NCBI GenBank assembly: GCA_014773175.1
Contig: VXCM01000283.1
Location: 48,501-112,500, forward strand
Length of the DNA: 64,000 nucleotides
Direction of reading: 5' to 3'
Source: Lucifuga dentata
Lineage: Eukaryota; Chordata; Actinopteri; Ophidiiformes; Bythitidae
The position numbers were made by a program, and so were the translations under genes. Below are positions 10,976 through 23,226 of this stretch, piece after piece (position 1 is the first letter of the stretch; each line of letters begins with the position of its first letter). The notes beneath the pieces were generated by a model. It made no database searches and had not been told where the DNA came from. It was given only the letters and a program-made list of their open reading frames with translations.

Positions 10976-13900
10976 TTGTAGCTGTTTTGTCCTGGCTGTG
11001 TATGTTTTAGTAGATTAATGACAAACATTGGCCTTTCAAAGTTGAACAGATGAGTCCTTACTGTAAGGGAGAGTGAGAAAAATAAGAAAGACAAAACACG
11101 TTTCTGACTTGGGCTGCCGCAGAGTTGGCATGGAAAACATGAAAACAGCTGTCAGGTTTGCTGTCTCCCTGCCTGTGGCTCACCTCAGCTCAGCTTCATC
11201 ATGACAGCTGTCGTGATGTAATGCCCAGAGGATTCACATGTATATTGAAGTGCTGTTTTAATAGTGTGAAATGAACTGAAAAGATAATTAAAACTGAGCT
11301 CACATACACTCAGTGAGCTCACAAAGATTTTTACAATCCTTATTCACTGTAGAACATGAAAGGACAATGATTTTAAGGTTTGAAACCGCTAAGGCATGGT
11401 TTCTACTGAGATGTAGTATGCGTGCGTCAGTGTGAAGATGCTGTGGATCTTTGTGTGTACAGCTAGATGGAGCTTGATTATGTTTATGCGTGTCTCTGGT
11501 AAACACATGGAAATTGCATCTCCTGTTCAGGCCTTCTTAATTTTTAAAACTGGCAGTCAACACTGATTTGTTCTGTGTTCTGTTACATTTTGACATACTT
11601 TGATATGTTATATTTTCATTATAACTTTCCCATCCAGCTGGTTTGGATGATCAAATCTTTAGTGCATGTTGGTCTTGTTTATGGATGGATTTTAATTGTA
11701 GCCCAGTGAGATTACAGTTGCTTCATCCAGCATTCTAAAGTGAGGCTGAATGTAGTCACCGCTGGGTTTGAAGAAAGAAGAGATAGCTATAAAAACAAAC
11801 CTACAAAATCAAAAAGAATTATGATAAAGTTAAATATTTTCCACTCCTCCAAGGGGTTTCATCATTTTTCCAACATTTAAACTTTTTGTTAGCAATGAAC
11901 GTCTCATGCAAATTCCACGGTGAGAAGACCAGAACCCAGAATTGCTGGATTTATTTAGGTTATGCTCTTTGTTATATAATTCCTGCTTTCTTCCTGCACA
12001 TCCATGTGTCTATGGAAGTACCAACATTAGCAGCTAATACAGCTGCAGCTCTCTGCTGTTTTCCTTTTCACCTCCACAAGCTCAACAACTGTTTGCAAAT
12101 AACCTGTGGTGACCATTTACCCTTTTTTGAATCGGTCACCGAGAGGCTGCTGCTGAATGAATTGTCAATCAGAATCCAAGTCTTTCTTTTAAGTTCACAG
12201 TTTTCTCTATTTTGGCTCACCATTTGCCATCCAGTTGTTCAGTTCCAAAATGTAAACTAAAACCTGAAATAATTTTGCGAACTGAATATTTCTGATAAAC
12301 TTAACATAACAAAAGAAACCTGCTTGATTACCATTAAACATGTTAGTCAAGCATGTTAGAACATGATCAAACACGTCAAACACTGTATGCCTGTTCCATT
12401 CAGCAACACCTGCCAATAGTTGCAATCAATGCTCTTTAAATAGGCTCACTACAGAGAAGCTCCACCTAGTGTCTAATTGTGGAAAAGCACAAACATGCAA
12501 CCAAAAAATGACTCCTATTTAACCTTTGATATGAATGTTTCCACTGCTATTTTACAAAATAGCTAAAAGTTTTACAAAAGTTTATAAAAGTGAATACCTT
12601 GCATTTTTAATTGATTGCATATGCAGGTCATGCAAGACCTTATGGTCTATGAGACACTCTCGCTTTGATATTTGATGGTAGTATTTGTCAGTTTTCTATA
12701 TTTCATGTGTCATTAGAAAAGCCAAGTTTATCACTACAATTAATATGCAGTGATGAACTTATATTTAATGCTTTTTAATCATTACTAGAAATTTTAATGA
12801 TTTTGGCTATGAATTGTAACCTGAATGTTTAGAGCACAGAAAAGAAAATTCAGATCTAAGGAAAAAATCAAAATTGAGGATTAAGGCGTAAAATTACAGC
12901 AAGAATAAGTCTATTTCATTTGTGAAGGGGGTGAGATCAGAGATATCAGAAAAAACATTTAAGAGTCAAACATTTTCTGTCTAGACTGAAACCACAGAGG
13001 AAAAACAATAAATTAAATCTAGATGAATAACTGTGGCTCATATTCTCACCCATAAGTGAAATAAAAATGATCAAGATGGAAAAGATGCAAATTCAATAAG
13101 GAGTTGAGACAAGAGAATTCATAAATAAAATGTCTGGGATGTGTAATAAAGCAGAATCATTGTATATGCACGTAATTACAGGGAGAGTGAGAATGTGGAA
13201 ATGAGAGGATACAGTATGTGTGTAAGGAGGTGTGTGTATGTGTCACTCTGTGTATGTATGTTTGTGTGAAAACAAATTCTAAATAGAAATACAAATACAA
13301 ATGGATGGCCTGAATTCACTGTGATCCACACATTAATCAGGAATGAAAAACTGCTGTCAGGTTAAAGCTGCTCCCTGGACAAATCTTGCCTTCGCCATCA
13401 ATATGCCACACCTTGACTCAACTCAACAACATCATATCTCTTCTCGACGCCATCTAGAGATGTGCCAGCGTGAATCCCGCCTGAACATTGATGATGATTG
13501 ATGATGGTAGAAATGCAAACAAATTGAGCTGGAGGTTGGAGTAAGAGCAGCGACTCATTTCGCACTGTATCCACTAACAACACTGCTTTCATTCCTGACT
13601 AAATGCAACCTTCATTTGTTTGTCCATGTATGCCAATGACTTTGAATCCCAGTATATCATTCAGATCAATATTTAGCAAGAGAGGAAATTAATAAAGCCA
13701 GAAATATGGGTTGAACAACTTTTGTAAATATGGTTAAGTAGATTTAAAGCTGCTTTAATTATTATCCATTAGTAAACATGAGTGAACAGGTGCACATAAT
13801 CCGCAATCATCCACTTGTTTCTCTGGTAGATTTTTAATCAGGCCCCATAATTGACCAGCCCTGAAAAGATGATCTTTTAACCTAAACCTCAGTCCAAATC

Positions 13901-15724
13901 TTTGTAATAAGCTTTGCAATATTTTATGATTCCAAGCCAGAGAAAAATGTAAATTTTTAGCTTTCACCTTTACGTTATCTTATGTTTTCCAATCAGTGTT
14001 AAATAGGCCTTATCTCAGATTTTCCCAACTGTGTGGAAAATGCAATTCTTTTCTGGTGTTAATTTCTGCTGTCCTTCATTTGAGTCTGTTTGCTGTGTTA
14101 ATATGCATGACCTTGCTGATAAATGTCACAGAAACTGCTGGGAAGACCGAGGGGGTAGATATGAAACAAGAGTACATATTGTTTCATGTGCTCAAATGTA
14201 AGCTAAAGGCTACTGCCACAACTGATTTACAATGAGCGAGGCAATGATTCATTGCCTTACCTAAGGACGTGTACAGCACAATAATACATGTTAAGGTTGA
14301 AGGATGCACTGCATATGTTATCAGGAATGAACAGTGGCCTTTCAGATACAGACTGTTTCTCGTGATGGTAGGTCTGCGGTGTGTTCGTGCATCTTGAGTG
14401 GCTGCACTTCCAACCCATCAATTGTGAGAAAGGAAATTGTAACCTGGACCAGCAGTCAACTTGAAACAGATATGTCCTGCTTCTTTGAGCACTTCTTTCA
14501 GTCGGATGGTGAAAGATTACACTTGTTGCTATGGATATGGAGTCCACCTGTTTTTCAGGGATAATTTCATAAAGGGTTCCCTGCTAGGTTGTCAGGGGGG
14601 GAGGGCAGCTATCGAGGCAGAAAAACTGTTACCTAAGCAGCCGCGCATTAAGAAAGAGCATAAAAACATCAGCTTTGACAATTCACTCTATGAGGATGAA
14701 TGAATTCTAATTTAGGAGTGTAGTACATGCAGCCATATGAGCTAACCTGCAGATGTCACGTGTGGACATTGCTTTCAGGAAGTTGCATTAGTTAATATGC
14801 ATCATTCAGCACCATAGCGGCCGCTGGACGGGGACATTTATTTAATTTTTTTTCAGAGAAGTTGAGGCCTGCCTGATGGATTGTGCTGATGTTCTTTAGT
14901 TCCCCAAGTGTTTTACAACATCACTGTGTTGTGGGTCATTTTTCTTTTATTCATTTCAAGAAACTTGCCGGAAAACAGTTCTATACAAACAAACAAAACA
15001 GGTTTATCTGAGATTTCTGTGGTTTATTGGTTTTGAAAATGGTTTTTCACTTGAGTTGTTTTTATCTCTGTTGTAGATGAAGTACTGCTAAAAAAAAATG
15101 TCTAGTATGATCTAGAACACCAGGTTTTGTAGCTTTTTTCCTCAGTTTATTTCCTCAGATTTTAGTTTCTGTTTTTCTTTATGCAGACTTTCAGTTTCTG
15201 TCTAACAGAAGATCATTGTATTCTGCTTTTTATGTTTCTAAGCACATCCATATTTAAGGAGTCAGTAGTCAGTGTTATCAAAAATATTAGGCTTAGGCTT
15301 CTTTTTCTTCTATGTATTATAGACAGCAGAGTTCTTGTTGGGAAATGAGCCCTTCCTTTGAGATATTTGGAAATTAGATTCATGTGTGTAAAGGTGAAGA
15401 GTATGTTCCAGTGGCCAGGACATTGATTTGTTGTCACTGCAGTTTATTGAAGAGCAGGCAGAGGAAACACGAAGCAGCCTGCACCCCACCTCCACACTGT
15501 CAGGAGAAGACAATCACAGAAGTCCACGGAGACAATGTTCAGTCGTTGGGCTTTGTTTTGCAGAGCTGTTACTCACTAACAATTAGTCTGGAGGGTGAAA
15601 GCAACTTTCAGGCCAATGACACGCTGAAGAAAACCAATAAAGCAATACTCTGTCATGTTACCACTTTGTACTGAAAGCCATTAAAGTAACAAATTGCATC
15701 ATTAAAGCTAGAAGGCAACTCATT

Positions 15725-16200
15725 AGAATGCACACCTCTGCCAAGGCCGAACAAGCCTATTTGTCTTGATCCAGTAAAAATGGTCTAAAAGAAACAAAAA
15801 GAAACAACTATATTAATAAGAACTTCATTGCTTTTTTTCTTTTTTTTTTGTCATGACAAACGGTGTATTTTTTAAAATTTATCCAGGTCTATAACAAATT
15901 ATACCTCTTGATAGTCTACGCCTGATTTTATCATTGAGATTGCTGTGTTATTTTTGAAGAAATTCACATAAATATTGGAAATGCCTATGTCACGATGTTA
16001 AGAATTCATTTTAAAAATTCCTGGATCCAGCCCTGGACCCTGATTAGCAATAAAATTTAATGGATTCTTCCATGGACCATGCCCCACCCTTCCACCAAAT
16101 TTTCATCAAAATTGTTTCTGAACGTTTTGAGCAAGCTTGCTAACAAATCAACCAACTAACGAAAAGATGCAGGCAAAAAAATAACGTGGCAGAGGTAATA
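15725..16200 (+). mobile_element. RTE/BovB-like LINE 3' end
   Basis: The order of blocks matches the RTE 3' end: 'ctctgccaaggc' near the start, 'ggatccagccctggaccc', 'ttaatggattcttccatgg', 'catgccccacccttccacc', 'aaattttcatcaaaattg', and the terminal 'ggcagaggtaata' followed by a degenerate (TAA) tail. This family is common in fish and reptiles. It is truncated with no intact reverse transcriptase. Confidence 0.78.
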
Positions 16201-17387
16201 ACAATAATACTACCTTATATTTAATATATTATTCTATTTACCTGCATGTCCCATGTGCATAATGTAATGAATCTGTGCACATGAGGTGGCACACATGCTA
16301 CAGGCTGCTAACATACGGTCTAGCTGGTCATTTTATTTTCCGTTATGGTCTGGGGTATTAAAGTTGTTTTTTTAATTGTATATATTAATCACAATTATGG
16401 CCCTCTATGTTCAGAGTATACATGTTTTTTTTTTTCCTGCTGTGTATATAATTCCATTAATCTGCTAAATTCCACATCAGTCCAGTAAGGAAGAATGAAA
16501 AAGGTGTTAGAAGAAGAAACCAACACTCGCAGACAGTAGAAGAAAAGAAAAAAGAAAATAATTTATTAGTTCTTGGAGCAAAGGTGAAGGATGGGCCTTA
16601 ATAGTGTAACATCCAGCTGTCTGAGATCTGATTACAACATAAGCAGCACCCAGATAATGAAAACACATGTCAAATCCTGTAATCGGATGCCATTACCCGA
16701 TAATGTATTCTGATATGAGACTGCTTTTTCATGCAAGGTGTAAAAGGGGCATCTGAGTCTTCCAATCTAGATTTTAGGACACTCCACTAGAGAAAAGAGA
16801 ATATACAGAGGATTTCTCCTGTTTACTGGAAAGTGAGATGACAGGGATAATTTATTTAAAAGGCAGCAGTTGTTATTTAGGAGTCTTGTGAGGTCAACAT
16901 ATATCTTTTGTCTTGTTTTGTCATGAAAATGTATTGGACTATTAAGTTCCTCCAAACAATCTCATGAAGCTAAATTAATTTAATTTTTCCTCTCTGGATC
17001 AGTGCATTGCAGATTCTCATCTCTTCATGTCATCTTTGCTGATGAGGGAGCAAAGCAATCAAAATGTAAATCAGTTGAGTTCACTTGTTTCCAACTGATT
17101 TTAAATCACGTTGTTGTTGTTTTTGTTTTTTGTTTTGTTGATAAATGACAACGCACTGACATGAGAGAAAATGTTTTTGATGCAGATGTTTTGTTTAGGC
17201 CAGATTGAGTGTGGAATTGCAGTCATTGGGAGATTTGTGATTTTGTTTATCTCTTTCTCTTGATTCAAATGTAGGGAAGAGTGTGATTTCATCTTGACCT
17301 CTGTCATTTACAAGAAACAATGTGCAGCTCTTTGGCTGATGCTTCTGGTATTTTATTTTATGCAGTAGAACTTTTCAGCCTAACATA

Positions 17388-17730
17388 CAGTGGGGTCCAA
17401 AAGTCTGAGATCATATCAAAAATCTGTGATGTTTCCTGACATCACAAGAAGCTCTTTGGAACATTGTCAGATCATGCTAGGATAACTTGGCTCATCAGAT
17501 TTTGCACAAACTTGTGAAGTACATGCCAGCTGGAGTGATGCTGTTATTAAAGCAAAAGGGGTGCATACCAAATACTAAGATATTCTGATATTCATGTACA
17601 TTTCATTCAACTTTTCAGTCAAATTGTTAAGATGACACTATCATTTGTAATGAAAAATCATGTATTAAATTCAAAAAGAATGCAAAATAGTAGCATTTTC
17701 ACAGTGGTCTCAGACTTTTGGACCCCACTG
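17388..17730 (+). mobile_element. Tc1/mariner MITE with transposase remnant
   Basis: Near-perfect 23-bp terminal inverted repeats (CAGTGGGGTCCAAAAGTCTGAGA and its complement) enclose 343 bp, flanked on both sides by the TA target site duplication (17386-17387 and 17731-17732). In the forward frame 17516-17578 the interior still reads a Tc1 transposase C-terminus ending AVIKAKGVHTKY then stop, like the family ending EAKGGPTKY. It is therefore an internally deleted Tc1-like element, not an unrelated MITE. Confidence 0.9.
17516..17578 (+). pseudogene. Tc1-like transposase C-terminal fragment
   Basis: Twenty codons and a stop inside the MITE, ending KAKGVHTKY. Tc1 transposases usually end in a similar [AE]KG-G-PTKY motif. 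A stop codon lies about 11 codons upstream in frame (TAA at 17483-17485), so no functional enzyme is possible. It serves only as a family label for the element. Confidence 0.75.
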
Positions 17731-19484
17731 TATAACATTGTTTGTAGCTGTGATAAAAAAAGACACATTCTTTGGGGAAAAAAATGCTTGTTGTCTTCAT
17801 GTCTCTGTGTGCATTTGCCTGCAGCTTGTAAAAAGACTCATGCAGAATTTAACAGTCTTAATTTCTCTGGCAGACCAGTCGCCCATGGCAGAAACGGCTC
17901 AGGCGTTCCTTGGAAACTGCTTTGCTGACTGTTTGATAAACTTGTTTGTTGATTTAACTCAGGATGAAATGTTTACACAAAAACATGTTAACATTGAAAA
18001 AGTGTATAACCTTGAAGCTATATATTGTAGATTTATGTAGAAAAATGAGTTGTGTATTATTCAGAAGGTGTTTAGCATCGAATTTCATTCCATCTGTTTG
18101 GAAATAACACTTGAAGCAAAGACAGCCAACTGTATTTAATTTATATAAATTGAAAAAAAAAATCTATGAGAAAAAACAATTCATGCCAAAGTATAACACA
18201 AGAAGTATCCATTGAATGCCTTATTTTCATCATCATCACCCTTATAAAAAAAACCCAATACAAACAGCCACTATGGATGCAGCTTAAATTCTGGAAGTTT
18301 ATTGGTGAGAAGGAAGGGTTTTGGAATTTGATGAAAATGGAGGAATCAAACATGACTTTTTATGAGCAGGACAGTCTTTCTATCCCTTAGGTTGACCTGT
18401 CATTGCTACGCTGCATGGATAAAACTACATGCACAGGTTTCATTACTAAAATATCCTGTAAAAAGTATGGCATTGTTCATGCCCACATTGGTCTGTTTCC
18501 CAATCATCACTTTCAATCCAATATGAATGATAAAGATAAACAGAAAATATACAGACTTAATTATTCTACAGACACTATGCTGTGAAATGAATCTGTTATT
18601 AAAACAAATGAAATGATTCTCTGTTATGTAATGGACACAGGGAGACTGTAGGAAAAGAGAGGAGATTACTTTAGCTCGCTAATATCGCTTAGAAATATTG
18701 AACTGCTCTTTTGCCCTTTATTTGCTGTAGTGTGGCTTGTGGGCAGACATGCTTTGTCTGCTGAATAGCAAGTAATCCCAAGAGCAAATGAGGTTTTTGA
18801 TCCATGTAGCAGAAACAGTGATGGCTTGGTGATCTAACACAACAGAGGATGATTCAAGCTGATCTTGTCCATGCGTACACACTGCACAGTGCTCCAGTTG
18901 ATTTCCTAGCGATTCAGTGAAATACTGTAAATATAGCAGCTCTTAAATTACAAAATAGTAATGAGGAATGAGCTGATATTTGTTTCCCTTTCCCCTATCA
19001 TTGACCTTTCTTTTGTCTGAGTCACACATGATTCCTATTTCATTGTTTGTTTTCCTGTTTCTTAAAGGTAGTAACAGGAAATGACTTTGCCCTTGTTGAG
19101 ATTTTTCTCTTGTAGATAGTGAGCACACACTTATGCTAACACTGAACAATTCTACAACTTGCTTTTACATGGAAACATCATTCCTATCATGAATTCCATC
19201 ATCTTCTGGATCACCACCACATCTAATGAGTTGGCCTAAAGACTATGTCCACTTTTTTTTTTTTTTTTTTTTTTCAGAAAAATATGTGGAAATCTGGACA
19301 GATAGCTGACACTCCCAACCACACAGAACAACAATGAAGGCAATAAACTTTTCAAAATAACTGACAGCTCACCAACATCTCAAATAACAATCAGTAGGAG
19401 ATCAGCCAAAATGTCAGTAAATATAAATACAGTAGCAAAATGTAGTCCTGTGTATGATAAAGAGTGATAGGAGAAGAAATAAGC

Positions 19485-19890
19485 ATTGCACCAGCAATTT
19501 TACATATTTGAGCTCAATTAACCCGCATTCATATTACGTTACTACCAACCATTTCCCAAAATATACTACGGTAGCAATAAATATTAGAATTTTTCTCCTA
19601 CCTTTCAGACTGCCATTGGTTTCAGTTCATTCCACTATACTATTAAAATTTGACTTATAGAGAAAGAAGTAGAGATTTGTACTTGAAACATGTTGAGATA
19701 AATAATCCATCACAGCGAACACTATGTCTATTAAATTTTTTGTCAAAGTTAATTTATTTAACCAATCCAACACGGAGCTGCATGGAAGACAATGTATGTC
19801 TTTGCCAAGGAGTATCGTCCTGGGAGAAGACGGCTTTTACCAAGAAATTAAAAATGACCATCCTTTCTACATTTGGACATAAGCGTTAGC
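19485..19890 (+). mobile_element. TTAA-flanked MITE family, copy 3 (old)
   Basis: The same block order as the 54-kb copy, with many substitutions: 'caattttacatatttgagc', 'gttactaccaaccatttccc', 'tttcagttcattcc', 'taataatccatcacagcga'-like, 'ggagctgcatggaagacaatgtatgtct'-like, 'gggagaagac'. The terminal inverted repeats are eroded. Confidence 0.65.
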
Positions 19891-20107
19891 AGGCAAAACA
19901 TAAAATTTAGATTTAATGACAAAGATTTGCTGGTTACTTAAGGATACTAGAATATGTGATTCTCGACATTCAAAGCAGCAATTTACTTTCAGAATTGTAG
20001 CTGTTTTAGATACAATACTTGCCATTTTGTTTGCTGATTGCTTGTTGGCACAAACACCACCACCTTCTACAGAAACAGTAAATCTGTAATTGCATTAGTT
20101 TGACTGG

Positions 20108-20400
20108 AAATATTCAATTTAACTTTATTAAATCCACAGGGGGAATTCATTTGCTACCAAGGGCAACACATCAACACATAAAACAGACAAAAAAATAAAA
20201 CAAGAGACATCATAACCATAACAATAATAACAATAAAATAAAAGGGCCATTAAAACATGATTAAGAGGCTGGAAAAAAATAAAAGTGATCATTAAAATAT
20301 TTCACAGCAGCTGAACAAAGGACTTCCTTAATTGTAAATTAGAACATCGAGGCATCACCAATCTTCCACTAAATGCACTTCTAAGACAATTAAAAACATT
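20108..20400 (-). mobile_element. Probable LINE 3' remnant
   Basis: The phrase 'aactttattaaatccacag' followed by 'ggggaattc' resembles the fish 3' UTR motif seen on the minus strand of non-LTR elements (TTTATT...CCCAGGGGGAAATTC). After it come A-rich (AATAACA)-type sequences. The family cannot be named. Confidence 0.4.
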
Positions 20401-22870
20401 GCAGTGGATGATCTGTATGCTTTAAGACTGTGTATAACTTAGCTTTTGTTTGCTTCTGCAAGATTACTTCCAATGATATGAGAATCAAGGACAAACAGAT
20501 CTATTTCAGGAGCAAACAGGAGGCGGCAGACATAATGACTCTGATTCATCACTTTGGTGCAGATCTGTTGGTGTGTGTCGTGTTCTGTCAGAGGGAATCT
20601 TACTGCCAATCAGTCAGATGAGTTGAGTTGGGATTCTTCTTCCTGTTTACAGAGGAAATGTTGGCTCAATCAGGATAGAACAGTTGCCTCAGTGTTGCTC
20701 TTCTGGACCTGCTACTATAGCATGTTATGATCATCATTATCTTTGCCAAATAAATAAAACTTTAAAAAAACGAATGAGAACATGATGGGCACAATAGCAA
20801 TAGTATAATGGAAGTTGGATAGCTGGTAAACTGGTATTAGTGCTACTGTTGTAATGTAAGTACAGCACCTTGCAACTCCACACAGTAGTTTGTTTCAGAC
20901 AGACAGTAGGTTACAGATGAAGGCCCAACTCTGAATTGTTAGCATCATGTTAGCAACAACTTGTCTATGAACAAACTGCTGCTTTAAAATTTAAATGGGC
21001 ATCAGAAGATAATGTTTAATTTAAAAGGATGGTGGACGACAGATTCCCTGTGTTAATCACAAATATTCAAAATGAAATAGTTGTTGCAAAACTAGAATGG
21101 GACTTGGGACCAGGGAACTTTTTGCCATCTTATGGCTACCCTACAATATGGTGCAAGCCTGGGGCACTTTATATAAACTGAAAATTAAAGTAGTAATATT
21201 TTATTTTTGTTATTTTTTCATGTAGAGATTTTAAGGATTAAGTTTTATAATTTAATAAAAAAAAAAAAAACAACTTGTGATTGATTTTTCATTAATCCAT
21301 TTTTGGTCCATGTTATTTGCTTTGTAACAGCAATCAAATAGCCATCACTGAGGACCATTGCCAGAAGATATTGTTGTAATTTGATTTAAAGTAATAATTT
21401 GTGCCTTAATTTATTCCTAAAATAGTTAAAGCTGCATTAGGCAAAATTTGTATGCTAAAATACTCCATATTAAAGGCCTAAATCACAAACTGGTGCTATA
21501 AGAGAGAACAGTGTCCTGTTTCTGTTAGTTTAGCTGCTGCTAATCACATATAATAAAATTCTGGTGTCTAGTATGGACACTGCTAGAAAATCACCTGAGC
21601 CAAACAGAAAAAATACAACCTGTCTCCTTATCAGCTGTGAACTGAACCCAATAACAACGGCTAAGCCTGGTGTAGTTTTTAATTTACATCTTCAACCTGA
21701 TTCATCACTGAGAGATATAGGATGTACAAACTGCAGCTTTGCATGTTTTACACCACAGGTCAAGAACCTTTTCAATGTCATATGCACATTCAATTTCCTG
21801 TGTATACCCCAGGCATTTCTATCCGCACACAGACACACACACAGCAGACAGACACTAGTTTCTTTTCTTTGTTGGTTTTGCTCTTGGTACTTTGATTTCT
21901 TCCTGCACAATCCATTGATTAAGGCTAACATACCATTTTCTGTGCCTATTTTAAAGTTAACACTTATACTTCAATTGTAAATCAAAGGGTTGCCCTACCA
22001 CCAAAATTGAAACACTGGAATATGGTAATTTAGATCAAGTTTATCATTTCAAGCTGAAGTGTGCAGATATTGTTTTTGTTTTTGTTTTTTGTTTTTTTCT
22101 CTGCTGGTAAATGCTCAAAGTAAACATAGTACTCCATTCCCTCTAGAAGACCAGTTAGCTGTTTTTTCAGGACGGTGGTGCAGCATAATTGAGTAACCCT
22201 GCTATAGCCAAGAAAATGAAAGACTGGGACTTTAAAATGGAGTGGAAGTCAGTGTGTGAGTTAGGCTGTATCTCAGAAAGTGGTGAGTTTTCTCCATCCA
22301 TTGCATTCTCAGTGAAAGTGAGGTCTGGGTTCAACAGGAGAATCAAAGCAGAGATGCAGAGCTGTGTTTGTTTCAGTTGCTAAAACTCTGCCTACTTTTA
22401 TAAGGCTTTGTAAATCAATTATTGGTCTGCCAGCCACAGCGGAAACAGCTGAGTCCTATCATTCAAACGGACACAGCTCTGCGTCCTCACCTTATTACCT
22501 TTGTGAACACCTGGACCCCAGTTTTACATCATGACTGTGACTGATGGTAATAATTATACATAATTTAACATCACCTGTGTGTATGTGTGAATAAATGCAT
22601 AGTGCAAACCGGTGTAATGGCTTGGTAGTGTATGCTATAATGCTATAATGAGGAGTGGGGCAGCGCTTTCCCAGGGCAAAGGCAGGTCTGTCTATCCTTT
22701 ACAGTGTCAGTATCAAACCATAATGATTAAAAGAACAGAGTATACTGAAATCTGGCTATTTATTTTGCATCTAAATTCCAAAATATCAAAAGTGAGTCAA
22801 AGATTCACTTGCTGCATGTGTACATTGGTGAATATGGAACACAAACAAAAATCATAAAAACTAACAAAGC

Positions 22871-22897
22871 AAAAAAAAAAAAAAAAAAAAAAAAAAT
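22871..22897. repeat. Poly-A tract
   Basis: About 26 consecutive A, without a recognised retroelement body. Confidence 0.9.
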
Positions 22898-23181
22898 TGA
22901 ACCAAAAACTAGTCTTACAGCTATTGATACATAGAACTAATGTAACACATTTCCCCCTATAATTTTGCAGATGTCTGGTGAAAAAGAGCACCTTAAGCTT
23001 GTAAATGTCATGACATTTCTTTACTTTCAAGGGAGAAAAATTGCAGGTTTTTTTTCTGCGGGGAAAAGAATGTTGGTTTCAAAATACAACAAATGGGAAA
23101 ATTTGATAGACGGAATACAACACAATCACTTATCAGCACAGTTGACGGATGCTGCCTTAATGACTATTCGCTAAATTAAAC

Positions 23182-23226
23182 AAAAAAAAAAAAAAANAAA
23201 AAAAAAAAAAATATATATATATATAT
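23182..23226. repeat. Poly-A with N gap, then (AT)n
   Basis: A run of A is broken by one N at 23197 and continues into about eight AT units. The length is uncertain because of the gap. Confidence 0.9.

Noticed and set aside
11886..12260. 124-codon forward frame
   Set aside because: Hydrophobic and Cys-rich by chance composition, with no promoter or splice support.
21564..21980. 138-codon forward frame
   Set aside because: No domain recognised, and the surrounding sequence (AAAGCTGCA at both sides of 21430-21740) hints at an eroded repeat.
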